Assembly (NCBI RefSeq): GCF_035046505.1
Contig: NC_089826.1
Span: forward strand, 69,561,254 to 69,625,253
DNA: 64,000 bases
Direction: 5' to 3'
Source: Tiliqua scincoides
Taxonomy: Eukaryota; Chordata; Lepidosauria; Squamata; Scincidae
The notes under the pieces are model-generated. The model was given only the letters and a program-made list of their open reading frames with translations, did no database searches and was not told the origin of the DNA. Below, piece by piece: positions 10,884 through 23,088 of the stretch. The position numbers were made by a program, and so were the translations under genes. Position 1 is the first letter of the stretch, and the number at the start of each line of letters is the position of its first letter.

Positions 10884-11135
10884 CAGTGATTTTCAATCTT
10901 TTTCATCTCACAGCACATTGGCAAGGCACTAAAATGGTCCAGGCACACCATCAGTTTTTTGACAATTGTCAAGGCACACTGTGCTGCCAGTGGGGGGGGG
11001 GGGGCTCACATCCTCCAATGGTCCAACTAATTAATGACTAATAAATAAAAAGGAATTCTCCCAAATTCCTGTGGCACATGTGGAGACCATTCGCAGCATA
11101 CCAATCTACCATGACACAGTGGTTGAAAATGGCTG
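10884..11135 (+). mobile_element. hAT-like MITE, 252 bp, with 8-bp target duplication
   Basis: It starts CAGTGATTTTCAATC and ends GTTGAAAATGGCTG. It is flanked by a perfect GGCTGGAC duplication (10876-10883 and 11136-11143). The interior TTTTTTGACAATTGTCAAGG block is shared with 6795-7020 and 31128-31356. Confidence 0.9.
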
Positions 11136-11143
11136 GGCTGGAC

Positions 11144-12359
11144 CATATATAAAAGGTGATGGCCTTCATGTCCTCACTCTTCAGGTTTTCAGAAAACGAA
11201 GGTTTTATAATTTTTTGTACATCTTACCTGGTCTATCTTATTTCTAGGCCAAGTCTCCTGGTCTCCTTCTTAAATGTAATTTCTAGCAATGTTCCCACAT
11301 CGGTTGTCATTGCAATATAGGTGAATATTTTGAGGAGCTCATTCTTTCAATCTTAAAAATTGCTTTGCTAATTTATCATGTCATTTGCACTGGTTAAGGA
11401 AAGGATCTCACTGTGCCCTTTGCTAGCTGTTCTCCAGAGCCTACGCTCAATGTAGCAGTGGTGGGAAATTGTATAAGAATGTTCTTTGTTTTGTGCAGAG
11501 GTAATGGCATTCATGTGAAGGAACAGCTTTTTAAGACAGCTTTGTATGAAGAGCTCGGGCAAAGTGGGCCAATTAGGACTCTCCGATTACGTATCCCTGG
11601 AAACTCATTACTTCAGTTCCATTTAACAGATCCTTGGGTTGATACCAGCGTATAAAATATCCCCCATTGGATGCTGTTTCAGATGCCATTGGTTCCAGTG
11701 TTCCAGGCTATTTCTGAGTTCAGCCCAAGCTTGCTTATTTGCTGCATTGAGAGACTATCTAGGTAGTGTTATAATGAGAGCCTTCCAGGTAGAAGGAAGC
11801 TTGATTGTATCCTCCTTATTAAGCAGCTGCACTCCCAGCTGGCTTGTTTATCACAAATGGAAATGATGCCTTTGGTTCTCAGTCTCTCTGCATGATGACC
11901 AAGGTCAGAACCAAAATCACTTTCCGGGCATTACAAAAAGACAAATGCTGTCGGCTGTCTGAACTCCGGATCATAAAAGACCCAGATGCCATAATATACC
12001 ATAATGATATATCTCTAATCAGACTATTCAGTGCTACCAAAGGATCTCTTAAAACTGAATCACAACTTGCTCATTTGAATTTAAATGCACCCCATCTTAG
12101 ACAAATCACTGTCGAGTGAACATATTTTCAGTAGATAGTGGAAACTATGTCAGTGTTTTGAGAAAAGCAGATGATGGAGCCTTAGTTGACCCAAAATTTG
12201 TGAGCAGGAAAAAAAACTTTTGAGCAGTAAACCATTACTAATCATAACTCAGCCAAATTAGCCCCTTTGAGTCCCATTGGTTTCAATGTGAGCAATTTAA
12301 GCACATGCCTAGCACATTTAAGCACATTGGTTTCCGCTGAAACAAACACAACTTTAGAA
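11144..12359. other. Intergenic, nothing recognised
   Basis: Several short open frames, none protein-like. No named repeats are seen. Confidence 0.5.
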
Positions 12360-12520
12360 CTACAATCACATGCCCACTTACTTGGAAGTAAACCCTGTTG
12401 AATTCAGTGCGACTTCTGGGACGTGTGTAGGATCAGGGTGTAAGACTGCAATTCAAAGCCTGTTTTGTAGAGGTCATGACCCATTGAATTCATGGGACTT
12501 TGAGTAAATATGCTTATGAT
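12360..12520. repeat. Relics of the ~90-bp palindromic repeat
   Basis: CACTTACTTGGAAGTAAACC and TTGAATTCAGTGCGACTTCT, then GACCCATTGAATTCATGGGA, are diverged pieces of the palindromic unit. They are much older than the copies at 14096 or 51184. Confidence 0.5.
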
Positions 12521-12826
12521 TATGTTGCATAAATGTCTCACTTTGGCTGCATGTGGCCACACGAGACAAATATGGGTGAAAGGTACACCTTTATTAACCA
12601 TTAGATACAAAGAGGGAAACATGAGACCTGCAGCAACTGAGAAAGGACAGAATGTAGTGCAAAGGCCATTTGCTGAAGGGGCATCAGGAGATAGCCCAAC
12701 CCCCAGTGGACATTCTCACCCTGATTCCAAGCCATGCTCCTGCAAGGAACAGACAAGCTTATCACAGTCAACCCTAGTCAAACCCACCCCAAGCCATGAA
12801 GCATTTGAGGTGGATCAAGTGATACA

Positions 12827-13900
12827 TCCTTCAGTCTTGGAAGACTATGGTATTGCGCTCTGAAAAGTGGTTCTGGAACAGCGTCTAGTGTGGCTGAAAA
12901 GGCCGATTTGGGAATGACAATCCTTTCCACACTGGGAGCAAATGTAGTCTGTCCCTGGTGTGTCTCCCTGGCTACGGGCCTTCCTTCTTTGCCTCTTTGC
13001 CTCAGTCTGTTGTGTGAGTGTCTCTTCAAACTGGGAGAGGCCATGCTGCACAGCCTGCCTCCAAGTGGGTCGCTCAGAGGCCAGGGTTTCCCACCTGTTG
13101 AGGTCCATTCCTAAGGCCTTCAGATCCCTCTTGCAGATGTCCTTGTATCACAGTTGTGGTCTACCTGTAGGGCGCTTTCCTTGCATGAGTTCTCCATAGA
13201 GGAGATCCTTTGGGATCCGGCCATCGCCCATTCTCACATCATGACCAAGCCAACACAGGCGTCTCTGTTTCAGTAGTGCATACATGCTAGGGATTCCAGT
13301 TCATTCCAGGACTGTGTTGTTTGGAACTTTGTCCTGCCAGGTGATACCTAGGATGCGTCAGAGGCAGCGCATGTGGAAAGCATTCAGTTTCCTCTCTTGT
13401 TGTGAGCAAAGAGTCCATGACTCGCTGCAGAACAGAAGTGTACTCAAGACGCAAGCTCTGTAGACCTGGCTCTTGGTATGTTCCGTCAGCTTCTTGTTGG
13501 ACCGGACTCTCTTTGTGAGTCTGGAAAATGTGGTAGCTGCTTTACCAATGCATTCAGTTAGGTCGGTAGCAAGAGAAAGAGTGTCAGAGACAGTTGAGCT
13601 AAGGTACACAGAGTCATGGACAACCTCCAGCTCATGCGCAAAGACTGTAATGCAGGGAGGTGAATCCACATCCTGAACCATGACCTGTGTTTTCTTCAGG
13701 CTGATTGTCAGTCCAAAGTCTTGGCAGGCCTTGCTAAAATGATTCATGAGCTGCTGAAGATCTTTGGCAGAGTGGGCGGTGACAGCTGCATTGTGGGCAA
13801 AGAGGAAGTTGCGCAGACATTTCAGCTGGACTTTGGACTTTGCTCTCAGTCTGGAGAGGTTGAAGAGCTTTCAGTCTGATCTAGTCCGGAGATAGATGCC
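12827..13900 (-). mobile_element. LINE, C-terminal reverse transcriptase and Cys/His motif, 5'-truncated
   Basis: On the minus strand, 13747-13358 encodes FGLTISLKKTQVM and ACVLSTLLFCSESWTL, the thumb side of a non-LTR reverse transcriptase. It continues with GKRPTGRPQLRY-type sequence, WRQAVQHGLSQFEE and CSQCGKDCHSQIGLFSHTRR, a C2-H2-like terminus. Proteins of this type are often filed as endonuclease/reverse transcriptase. A few frame breaks show it is dead. The 3' end is ATACCATAGTCTTCCAAGAC then TGAAGGATG, whose tail recurs on the 5S-derived repeat at 26425-26690. I do not assign a clade. Confidence 0.8.
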
Positions 13901-14095
13901 TTCTGTTGCAGTTCCAAAGGCCTGCTTCAGCAGGAGTCCAAGTGATACAGGCCAGAGACTACCCAGTCAACCCCTCATGCTGGTGAACAATTGAAGGAAG
14001 TGGGTTCCTGCCCTGCCTTCGCTGACCTCCAGGTGCACACCAAGAGCCACTTCAAGCCTTCATGTCTGCACTAAACTACAAAACATAGTGACCAA

Positions 14096-14185
14096 CAGCC
14101 CAATCCTATCCACACTTTCCTGGGAGTAAGTCCCATTGACTCTAATGGAACTGACTTCTGAGCAGACATGCATAGGATTGGGCTG
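14096..14185 (+). mobile_element. ~90-bp palindromic MITE, single copy
   Basis: It begins CAGCCCAATCCTATCC and ends GGATTGGGCTG as inverted termini. The internal arms GGAGTAAGTCCCATTGAC and a diverged complement also pair. Confidence 0.85.
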
Positions 14186-15337
14186 CAAGAAAGAAAGAAG
14201 AAAGTCCCAACCCCACACACAGACTGGGGAAAGTGGAAAAACTGCATGCCACCAGCAATCAGGCAAACAAAAAGTTCCTGTCAGCCCCAAACAGCAACCA
14301 TCCAGGCCCAGAATGTGACAACAGGAGGGTAGGTCAGGAACAGCAAACATGTATGCAGCTCATCACATACAAAATGGCACAGTGTGAGGCACAGCCAATA
14401 GAGACAGATTCAGCCAAAGGCATTCCTGACATGAGCACCACCCAGGGCGGTGCTTAACCTGAAGGAGCTTTGCATCCTGGAAGTTTGTCATCATGTCATG
14501 TCATCATAACACCTGGACCTTCTGGGCTAAATATGATAGCTTACCTCTGGGTCAACTCCATTTGGTGATCTTTGAACCCTGTCCCTTCATGTTCTTGCTG
14601 TAAAGCAACAAAAAAATTGCTGGTGGGTGCGAGCGGCAGCTGGGCCTATAGCAGGCCAGAGATTGCCAAAGGGTGATGTGGCTCACCTGTGGGGGTGTGA
14701 CTGGGGTCAGCCTGCCTCTATCGCCTCCTTGTGATACCACTGGGTTAGGCCCTGCCTTAATGTGCAGCCGCCAATGCGCTGGCAGAAAGAATCTTATGGT
14801 TAGACCGACCAAATGCCATCCTTGAATGAGAAGTGGTGAGGCTCAGAATAGTGGTGTGTATTCCAGGTTCCTGATAAAAGCTAGAGAGCATATTGCTGGC
14901 CAATTTATAATATCAAGGCACGTACAGTTTCATTTAGCCTTCCTTTGTGGTCTTGAAAGCAACTTAAAACCTAAGCTTTGTTCTACCTTATCACACTGCT
15001 ATATATTTCACTGGGGAGATCAGTCAACAATCTCTGTTCCATCAAGGGAGATGTGTGTGGCTGATTATTTCCAACTCTTCCAGCAGAGCTGATTTATACA
15101 AAGCTGGAACGTTTTTGCAGTGAAATGTTCATTTGTGCTATCTATTGTGAATAAATTCCATTTGCTTTCTTTAGTGTTTCTTTTCAATATCAGTCAATAT
15201 ATGTGGCAGCCAGTAATCAGCAGACTCATAGAATCTGTTTTCTCTTTCACTCTTTTTCCTTTCAATATCCTCATGCTTTGTGCTTCCCCAATACCTTGTT
15301 GCATGTGGTTTCCAATACATATTTTAAAAATCCATGT
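14186..15337. other. Intergenic, nothing recognised
   Basis: No gene and no repeat that I can name. Confidence 0.5.
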
Positions 15338-15760
15338 TGGCATCCTTCAGTCTCAGAAGACTATGGTATCGCGCTCTGAATGGTGGTTCTGGAACAGTGT
15401 CCTCTCCAGTGCGCGAAGCCTGGGTAAAGTAGGTATGAAGGATAGACTGTTACCCATGCAGCAAATCCCCCCTCTCCACATCGCTGAAATGGTCCAATGG
15501 AAAGGCAGAAGCCAATACAGTTGGTTCCAGCGGTATCTCAGAAGTTGCCAGAACGTGACTGTGTTCAGCCATGAACTGCCTCAGGGACTCCAGCTCCGGA
15601 TTTTGCCTCGAGGTTGACTCCTGAAGCCTTTTCCATAACTGGATGTAGCCACAAGGCAGCGGAGGTTTGGGGTCAGAGTTTTCCTTCTCTCAGATGAGCT
15701 GTCTTCCCAGGCTAAAGAGTCTCATCTACCTGGTGGACCACTAATAGTTTTCAGTAAATA
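15338..15760 (-). repeat. LINE-tail-bearing repeat with a different body
   Basis: The first ~55 bp (CATCCTTCAGTCTCAGAAGA, CTATGGTATCGCGCTCTGAA, TGGTGGTTCTGGAACAG) match the 3' end of the LINE at 12827, also on the minus strand. The rest differs from that LINE. It is either another subfamily or a non-autonomous element that shares the tail. Confidence 0.55.
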
Positions 15761-15761
15761 A

Positions 15762-16158
15762 ACATAAGAACATAAGAACAGCCCCACTGGATCAGGCCAT
15801 AGGCCCATCTGGTCCAGCTTCCTGTATCTCACAGCAGCTCACCAAATGCCCCAGGGAGCACACCAGATAACAAGAGACCTCATCCTGGTGCCCTCCCTTG
15901 CATCTGGCCTTCTGACATAGCCCATTTCTAAAATCAGGAAGCTGCACATACACATCATGGCTTGTAACCCATAATGGATTTTTCCTCCAGAAACTTGTCC
16001 AATCCCCCTTTAAAGGCGTCCAGGCCAGATGCCATCACCACATCCTGTGGCAAGGAGTTCCACAGACCAACCACACGCTAAGAAAAGAAATATTTTCTTT
16101 TATCTATCCTAACTCTTCCAACACTCAATTTTGGTGGATGTCCCCTGGTTCTATGTGT
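15762..16158 (-). mobile_element. CR1-like LINE, 3' end
   Basis: Minus-strand copy that starts at AACATAAGAACATAAGAACA (tail complement) and includes CCACTGGATCAGGCCATAGG, ACTTGTCCAATCCCCC and TGGATGTCCCCTGGTTCT. It is truncated earlier in ORF2 than 4077-5411. Confidence 0.85.
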
Positions 16159-17584
16159 TGTGTGATAAACACACATTTATCTTGTTTTGCAGTATAATCT
16201 TAGAGGAATGTGTTATGTGTGATGTTGCTGAGTTAGAAACCTGCTTAGTGAGAGGAAGTGACTCTCTCTCTTCAACATCTTCGAAAACATCGGTAGACAG
16301 AAGCCCCAATAGTGATATAAAAATAAAAATGCTTGCATTGTGTGCCAGACCAGACATAAGTAACTCAAGAGATCTGTGATTCAATCTTTTTCTTGTGTGA
16401 TTACAACTTTTTTTTAACCTAATGGGAGGCCTCAGATTCCATTAGAGCAATAATGTAGAGAAACAGTGTTGAACCCTTTCCCCATGTATTTTTCCTGAAT
16501 TAAATCACACACGTACACATAAATTCACATATCTAGAACTACTATTGGCCATCAAGGGAAAAACAGAGGTACAGATGCTCTTCCTGTATTTTTACCAGTG
16601 CAGAGTTAGTAACAGATTTGGGGGAATTGCTGCTGGGGAAACAGGAGAGAGCAAGAGTTAATTAAACATCCACTCTCACAGCACTACTGCTCAGACTAAA
16701 TTTGGAGCCCCCTATGGCTTCTTTAAAATAAGAAAGGGGAGATTCAACCACACAGATTTCTCACATTATATCTGGGATGACTGTGAGGGATGAGTAATTT
16801 ACAGGCTCTGTTTTTCCTCTGCCCTTGATGCCTGGCAGCTGAATGCTATCAAGACTTGAGGCCATAGCAAGCCTTGAACTGGTGACCTAAGGCATTAAGT
16901 AAGTGATATACCTGTATGTGTATCATCCAGTTTTGATCAAAAGAAATAACTGCAGGAAGTCTATTTGCAGCCACCAAGGAAGACTCTTTGTTTACATCAA
17001 TAGGCAAAGTGGATGAGGTGATACTCCCTACCTAACTTCTATACAAGCTTCCAAGTTAGACTTGCTTGTGGTCTAAGTAATTAGGAGATCTGCACTTGTT
17101 TATGGACCGTCTCTGTGTTGCTCCATCTGCCTCCTGGTGCTTTGCAGTGTGACATTTTGTGAGCTGAAGATAGTCTAGCTTTACATTCTAATTAAGTTGC
17201 TTCACAGTATTATAATGAGGAGAAAAGTCATTTCTTGCTATCCCTTCATATGCAAATGTAGATAAGCCCAGAAGGAGTGACACTAGGCAAGAAGACAAGA
17301 AACAGGCAGGGAGTTGGAGGAACAGAATGCAGTTAAGGGCATCTCTGAGAAACTGGGTTGCATGCATTGAGCTAGCACTTGAAAATAACATTCCCCCAGG
17401 AGGCAAGACTTTAGCTTGACACAGTGCTAGGCAAAGAAGCATCTCCTTGGTCTATAATGGAACAAATCATACCTCTGGAAATAAATATGGAGTATGTATT
17501 TTAGCTATATGGTTTTTTATATGTTGATGTCTAGTATCTGCCCCAAATATATTTCAGGCATGTGGTTTGTTTAAAGTTATTTCT
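16159..17584. other. Intergenic; one short shared segment, otherwise nothing recognised
   Basis: The segment 17165-17270 resembles 24208-24312 (see that entry). No gene is recognised. Confidence 0.5.
17165..17270 (+). repeat. Unnamed dispersed segment, copy 1
   Basis: TACATTCTAATTAAGTTGCT, TCACAGTATTATAATG and GTCATTTCTTGCTATCCC align with 24208-24312 over about 100 bp with scattered differences. I do not know the family. Confidence 0.6.
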
Positions 17585-17975
17585 GATCTTTCGAAAGACT
17601 CGAAAGCTATGGTATCGCACTCTGAAAGGTGGTTCTGGCACAACGTCTAGTGTAGCTGAAAAGGCCAATCCGGGAGTGACAATCCCTTCCACACCAGGAG
17701 CAAGTGCAGTCTGTTCCTGGTCTGTCTCCCTGGCTATGGGCCTTCCTTCTTTGCCTCTTTGCCTCAGACTGTTGGCAAAGTGTCTCTTCAAACTGGGAAA
17801 GGCCATGCTGCACAGCCTGCCTCCAAGCAGGCCGCTCAGAGGCCAGGGTTTCCCACTTGTTGAGGTCCATTCCTAAGGCCTTCAGATCCCTCTTGCAGAT
17901 GTCCTTGTATCGCAGCTGTGGTCTACCTGTAGGGCGCTTTCCTTGCACGAGTTCTCCATAGAGGAGATCCTCTGG
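17585..17975 (-). mobile_element. LINE 3' fragment, second copy
   Basis: On the minus strand 17948-17607 encodes GKRPTGRPQLRYKDICKR, WRQAVQHGLSQFEE and CSWCGRDCHSRIGLFSY. It is the same LINE family as 12827-13900 but far more truncated. The coding block is still open, while the 3' end (CTTTCGAAAGACTCGAAAGC) differs slightly from the other copy. Confidence 0.8.
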
Positions 17976-18540
17976 AGTTTCTATAATACATAATTATAGC
18001 AGCATCTAATGATTGGTATTTCTTTTTGATATAAGGCTAGCCAACCAATCTTGTGTGGATTTATTATGAATTTATTGTAAAGGGATACACAGGACAATAT
18101 AATTGTATCTCTGTTGATTCCAGGGGTTATAATCCTTTCTGATAATAAAGTGTTAAAAGGTTTTTTCTTTTAAAAAAAATTGATTTTATATTTTATTCAA
18201 GAAAATGAAGAGCCTTTGTCCTAGATAAATTGGCTATAATATTTTTTAAAAATAGGAGCATACATGCAATAGCTGCAATAGATTGCGATTTGTGGATTAG
18301 GATTTTATTGACTGATGTCAGGGCCCTTTTACAGTTTGATTTTATAAATAAAAATTTTCCCTGATCAATATATTGAAATATGTTGGAAAGTGTGTTAAAT
18401 TATACTTGCATCCCTATGATTGTCCCGGATAGATGATAGCACTAGAGTTAAGGTTGGTTTTCTAATGCATTTGTACAATTTATTACACTCTATTTATATT
18501 TACTATGTATTACATTATTTATGTAAGTTTATTATTACGA
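17976..18540. other. AT-rich intergenic DNA
   Basis: Notably AT-rich with homopolymer runs. No gene or nameable repeat is seen. Confidence 0.5.
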
Positions 18541-19525
18541 AAAATATTTCTATACCACTTTTCAACACGAGTAGTTCACAAAGTGGTTGACATAGTAAAA
18601 TAAATCAGTGCTTGTGGACAGGTCGATGAAAGTGTTGACCCAATGTGCGGCGGCAATGAAGGTCAATTCTATGCTTGGGATCATTAGCAAAGGTATTGAG
18701 AATAAGATGGCTAATATTATAATGCTGTTGTACAAATCTATGGTAAGGCCACACCTGGAGTATTGTGTCCAGTTCTGATCGCCACATCTCAAAAAGGATA
18801 TAGTGGAAATGGAAAAGGTGTAGAAGAGAGCAACCAAAATGATTACTGGGCTGAGGCACCTTCCCTATGAGGAAAGGCTACAGTGTTTTGGCCTCTTCAG
18901 TCTAGAAAAGAGGCGCCTGATGAGGGACATACCAAATATTGCGGGGGATGGACAGAATGGATAAAGAGATGCTCTTTTCCCTCTCACATAACGCCAGAAC
19001 CAGGGGAAATCCATTGAGTGTTGGGAGAGTTAGGACAGACAAAAGAGAATATTTCTTTACCCAGCGTGTAATTAGTCTGTGGAACTCCTTGCCACAGGAA
19101 GTAGTGATGGCATCTTGCCTAGATGCCTTTTAGAGGGGATTGGACAAATTTCTGGAGGGAAAAGTTCATCATGGGTTACAAGTCATGGTAAGTATGTGCA
19201 AGGTAGAGGTAGGCTGCCTCTGATTGCCAGATGCAGGGGAAGGCACCAGGATGCAGGTTGTGTCTGTTGTCTAGTATGCTTCCTGAAGCATTTGGTGGCC
19301 ACTATGAGATACAGGAAGCTGGACTAGATGGGCCTTTGGCCTGATCCAGCGGGGCTCTTCTTAGTAAATGGTTCCTTGACCCCAAAGGGCACACAATCTA
19401 GAAAACTACAGAAGAAACACCAGCAACAGCCACTATGCTGGGGTGAAGAAGGACAGTTTATCTCCTGCTAGATATGAGAGGCTGCCACTTAAAAAGGTGC
19501 CTCTTTGCCCAGTTAAGCAGGGACA
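18541..19525 (-). mobile_element. L2-like LINE 3' end, split by a CR1 copy
   Basis: The stretches 18541-18602 and 19359-19525 together correspond to the unbroken copy at 55860-56107. Shared blocks are CTTTTCAACA..AGTTCACAAAG and then CACAATCTA, CAGCAACAGCCAC, TGCTGGGGTGA and AAAAGGTGCCTCTT. The break falls where CR1 sequence (18603-19358) lies. Confidence 0.8.
18603..19358 (+). mobile_element. CR1-like LINE, 3' end, nested in the L2-like tail
   Basis: It runs from GACAGGTCGATGAAAGTGTT through ATGCTGTTGTACAAATCTAT, GGAAATGGAAAAGGTG and TCCTTGCCACAGGAAG to GCGGGGCTCTTCTTAG. It encodes the C-terminal part of ORF2 plus the 3' UTR. TAAAT-like sequence occurs at both borders, so a short target duplication is possible but not proven. 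Confidence 0.85.
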
Positions 19526-19534
19526 AATAATTAA

Positions 19535-20076
19535 CAGCCCAATCCTAATTCCCCCCATGAGTGCAGCAGTGCCAGCATGAGCCACATTTCATTCATTCCA
19601 TGGGGAAATTTTGGTTGCTGGAGATTTCCTTGGGGAAAGAGGATATTTGGGATAGAGATTCTTTCCACCTTCGTTGTTCCACCTTACTTCAGCTGGTCTC
19701 AGGCTGGAATTCTGTGTGGAAATGGGCTTCTCAGCTCCCAGTGTCCACAGCATCTCCACTTCTTGTGATTGGGGGGGGGGGAGTGATTATGAGCTCACTG
19801 TTCTCAGCTGCCATGGTTTAAGGTGGGCAGAGGCAGAGAGACAAGAGGCACAGCATATTGACAACCATGTGCTGACATCACAATGCTGCTCTGTGGATAA
19901 CATGCTCTGTCTGTGCTCCCATGGATGTTGGAGGTGTTAACTGGGAAAGGCTGTGCCACCACTGCTTTGCCAGGACAGGCTTGGCATTCAGCTCTTGCAG
20001 TGCTCGCATCAGTGCTACACCCATATAGTGCTGCTAAGATGGACATTGGTGCAGCCTCTGAACAGGATTGAGCCAA
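19535..20076. mobile_element. MITE-like element with CCCAATCCTA end
   Basis: The left end is TTAACAGCCCAATCCTAATT and the right end CAGGATTGAGCC is its imperfect inverse. The interior is unrelated to the other members. It contains G-run and CA-rich sequence and no gene. Confidence 0.55.
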
Positions 20077-20159
20077 AAGTACAGTATAGTCTCCCTTCAT
20101 CCTCATCTCCTGATAGCTTCTACTGAAAGTGGATTTTATCATTTAAAATAAATACTTTT

Positions 20160-20328
20160 GGGCCCAATTCCTATCCAATTTTCCAGCACCGGTGCAGCTA
20201 CGATGCAGCCCCAAGGTAAGGGAACAAATGTTCCCATACCTTTTATGGAGCCTCCCAACTACAGGATGCAGTGCATGCCCCATTGGTATGGTTGCACCAG
20301 CACTGGAAAATTGGAAAGGATTGGGCTC
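20160..20328. mobile_element. ~170-bp MITE (GGGCCCAATCCTATCC family)
   Basis: Termini are GGGCCCAATTCCTATCCAA and GGAAAGGATTGGGCTC, flanked by TTT on both sides. The interior holds the AAGGTAAGGGAACAAATGTT hairpin found in the copies at 22932, 30900 and 62908. Confidence 0.8.
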
Positions 20329-20404
20329 TTTATCATTTCCACTGAGTGCTTTGTCTTGTTTTATTACTGTTTTAGTTGTTTTTAAAGTTTTGTGGTTTTA
20401 TTAC

Positions 20405-20476
20405 AGTTGTATGTTTTGAATCTTGTAAGTGGCCTTGAGTGAGAAAGGTGGGGTATAAATTAAAGAAATAAATAAC
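20405..20476 (+). repeat. LINE 3' tail remnant
   Basis: TTGTAAGTGGCCTTGAGTGA then GGTGGGGTATAAATTAAAG and AAATAAATAA is the common squamate LINE tail. Only the tail is present. Confidence 0.6.
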
Positions 20477-20865
20477 TATGTATGTATATCCATGTAACCT
20501 GCAGACTGGACTTTATTTGAAGTAATTTATCAACTTGGTAGCTTGCAGAATCATATATTCTCTTGACAATTATTCTTGTTCAGAAAATAATGAAAACAGA
20601 ACTTGAACTGAAAGGCAGTTGCTGCTGTGCCATTTCTGTGTGCAACCAGCTAGCTTTGTTTGTGCCATTCAATACTGGCACATCTATCACTAGGTTAAGA
20701 AATATTCCCATTACTGCTGCGACACTGCTGACCTTTTTCATACGCCTTTTTCATTTGTGCGCTCATTTCACAGTCGTTGTCTTCGAAGGAAGCTGGATAC
20801 AAAATGCTCCACAGCATGAAATCCTTTTCAAATTTGGCCACTGCAACTTTAGCAGCTTAACAGCA

Positions 20866-21393
20866 CAATCCCGCACATGATTATTCAGAATAAGAGTGCA
20901 ATTCCAACCATAGGTTAGGCTGGTGCAAGTCCCCTGCACCAGCCTACAAATGTTGTAAAGCATGTCCACACTGACTCAGACAGTGGTTGGGCCAGCACGG
21001 ACACCCACACTGGCTCCCAAAGGCTAGATCCAGCCGCAGAGAGGGTGAGTGCATGCCAGTCTGGGCAGACCGGCGCAGGGGGTGGGAGAGGGGTGTGGGA
21101 GAGCAGACCAGGAGAAGAGTTGGGCCCTGGAGGTGGTTGGGACTAGCTGCAGCAGCCCACACCTAACCCCCACTCCTACGCATAGCAGCCTTTCACAGGC
21201 TCCTCAGATTTGTGATAGTGAATTTGCTGGTGCAGATCTGAGTAGTCGCATGGGGAGGCCAGGGGTTAACATGGGGTAAAGGGGAAAAATTCCCTTACCC
21301 CAACATGATATCCAGCCACCTTCTTACCTGTGCTGGATACAGCGCAGCCCAGTTGGACTGCTGGTTCCAGCGCAGGATAGGATAGGGCTGTTA
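20866..21393. mobile_element. MITE-like element, ~530 bp
   Basis: It starts CAGCACAATCCCGC and ends GGATAGGATAGGGCTG, bordered by TTA on the right and TTAA on the left. The interior includes GGTAAAGGGGAAAAATTCCC and TGCTGGATACAGCGCAGCCC, motifs shared with 54883-55197 and 58440-59121. Confidence 0.65.
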
Positions 21394-21430
21394 GGTTGTA
21401 AACCTATTTTACTCACTAGAAACAATAGCC

Positions 21431-21540
21431 AAACATGCATGGGTCATCAATAGAATGCAATGAATGAATGCCTTATTTATTATTAAATAAATAAGGCATT
21501 CATTCATTCATTGCATCCTATTGATGACCCATGCATGTTT
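21431..21540. repeat. 110-bp near-perfect palindrome
   Basis: The left arm AAACATGCATGGGTCATCAA pairs with TTGATGACCCATGCATGTTT at the right end. The pairing continues through ATGAATGCCTTATTTATT to an AATAA-rich centre. I count one substitution and one 4-nt repeat-length difference between the arms. Confidence 0.9.
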
Positions 21541-22928
21541 ATATTCCCAAACGGGGCAAGTACTATCTAAGGTCCTGCTAAGAGCAGTTCAGGCTCAGGA
21601 CGGTTTTGAAATCTCATATTATCTCATAGTGAGTTGCTCACATGTGAATTTGCTCAATGAGATTTTTATGACTTTTATCAATGGGCAAGGATGGTTTCAT
21701 GATTTCCATCATCTTCTTCCTAACAACACCCCCAGAAATATGAAGCAATTGATTTATGTACTACGTATATGATGCTTATGTGCCTTTTACAAATGTGGTA
21801 CATTTTCTTTCCACCCATCCATCAATCAGCTGAGCTGATGTCTTGAGCTGAATGGCTTTCATTTAATCTTTTCCTACAAGACCATCTAATTCTATCCTTT
21901 CAAATCTGGTTCTTTATTCAACTTGAGATATTATTCATCACCATAATGCATCTTCTGGTTTAGTTTACAGCATTTATTTGTCCTTTCCCTATTATTAAAC
22001 AGTACGAAGACCTCTTTATCACTTGCCAAATTTCATTACCATTCATACTTATATCTCAACATATTCTAATACATAACATTCTTTTCAATGTCCAAAGCAT
22101 CATTACTGAGATAATGTATGCAAAACACTTTGCATACTGTACTTTAAAGAGTTATATAAATGTTAGTAATAACAATATATTTTCAGGAAATGAAATATCT
22201 TGGTTGATACCGTAACTGATTTGGTCTACTCAGTCCAAATGTATAGGAATTATGATATATATTGTTTCTTTTTGTGTCTAATATGTAAACCTTTTCTATG
22301 GTCTACATTTGTCTGTAATCTGATCTATTCTATGCCCTTTATTGTTTAATAGTCCAATAGTCCAATCTTTTAGCAATGTTTAAGTTATATCCATAGTATC
22401 CTTTTAATAACCAATCCTCTCCAGCTTCCACTTTCCATTTTTATGTAATCCTTTTAATGGCCTTCTCTTAAAGATCCTAGGTTCTTGGATATTAACGTCT
22501 ATAAATTCCATATTAATCCACTGTACAGCATGTTTTCACTTTAAGAGTGCATTTCCCTTTAATGGCTCTTCTACAATTTCATTATTTCTATGTATGTATT
22601 TATAGAGATGCCACTCCATAAAGATTTGAGTATCCTTGAAAAAGTCTTACTATGGCAATGCATAGGTAAACTGCCTTATTTATCATGAAACAAGTTTGCT
22701 TTCTAAAAATGATCTCATAGTGCAGAAAAATGCTGAGCTGCTTATTGATTGATGTAGATTCTAAAAATACACTTTCCCTCCTAAATATGTCAAACCTTGA
22801 AAGGCTGGCAAGAATCTAAGGAGTAACGTACAACACACACAGTTGTTGAGTGATTGGCACTGTTTTTAGTATATTTTGTCCTCATTTATGCCTGGGTTCC
22901 CACAATTTTTTAAAACTTTTTGTTAAAG
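21541..22928. other. Intergenic, AT-rich, nothing recognised
   Basis: Long AT-rich stretch with no protein-like frame. It may be an old repeat but I cannot name it. Confidence 0.5.
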
Positions 22929-22931
22929 TAA

Positions 22932-23088
22932 CAGCCCAATCCTAACCAACTTTCCAGCACCAATGCAGCCCTGAGGCAAGGGAACAAATGCTCCCTTACC
23001 TTGAGGTGGCCTCTGTAACTGCAGAATGCAGTGTGGACCCTGTTGGCATGGCTGCCTCAGTGCTGGAAAATTAGTCAGAATTGGGCTG
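22932..23088. mobile_element. ~157-bp MITE with TAA target duplication
   Basis: Termini are CAGCCCAATCCTAACCAA and CAGAATTGGGCTG, with TAA on each side (22929-22931 and 23089-23091). The interior hairpin GCAAGGGAACAAATGCTCCC matches the GGGCCCAATCC family. Confidence 0.85.

Noticed and set aside
15120-15617. 165-codon open frame
   Set aside because: Its second half is a LINE-tail-bearing repeat and its first half has no protein character.
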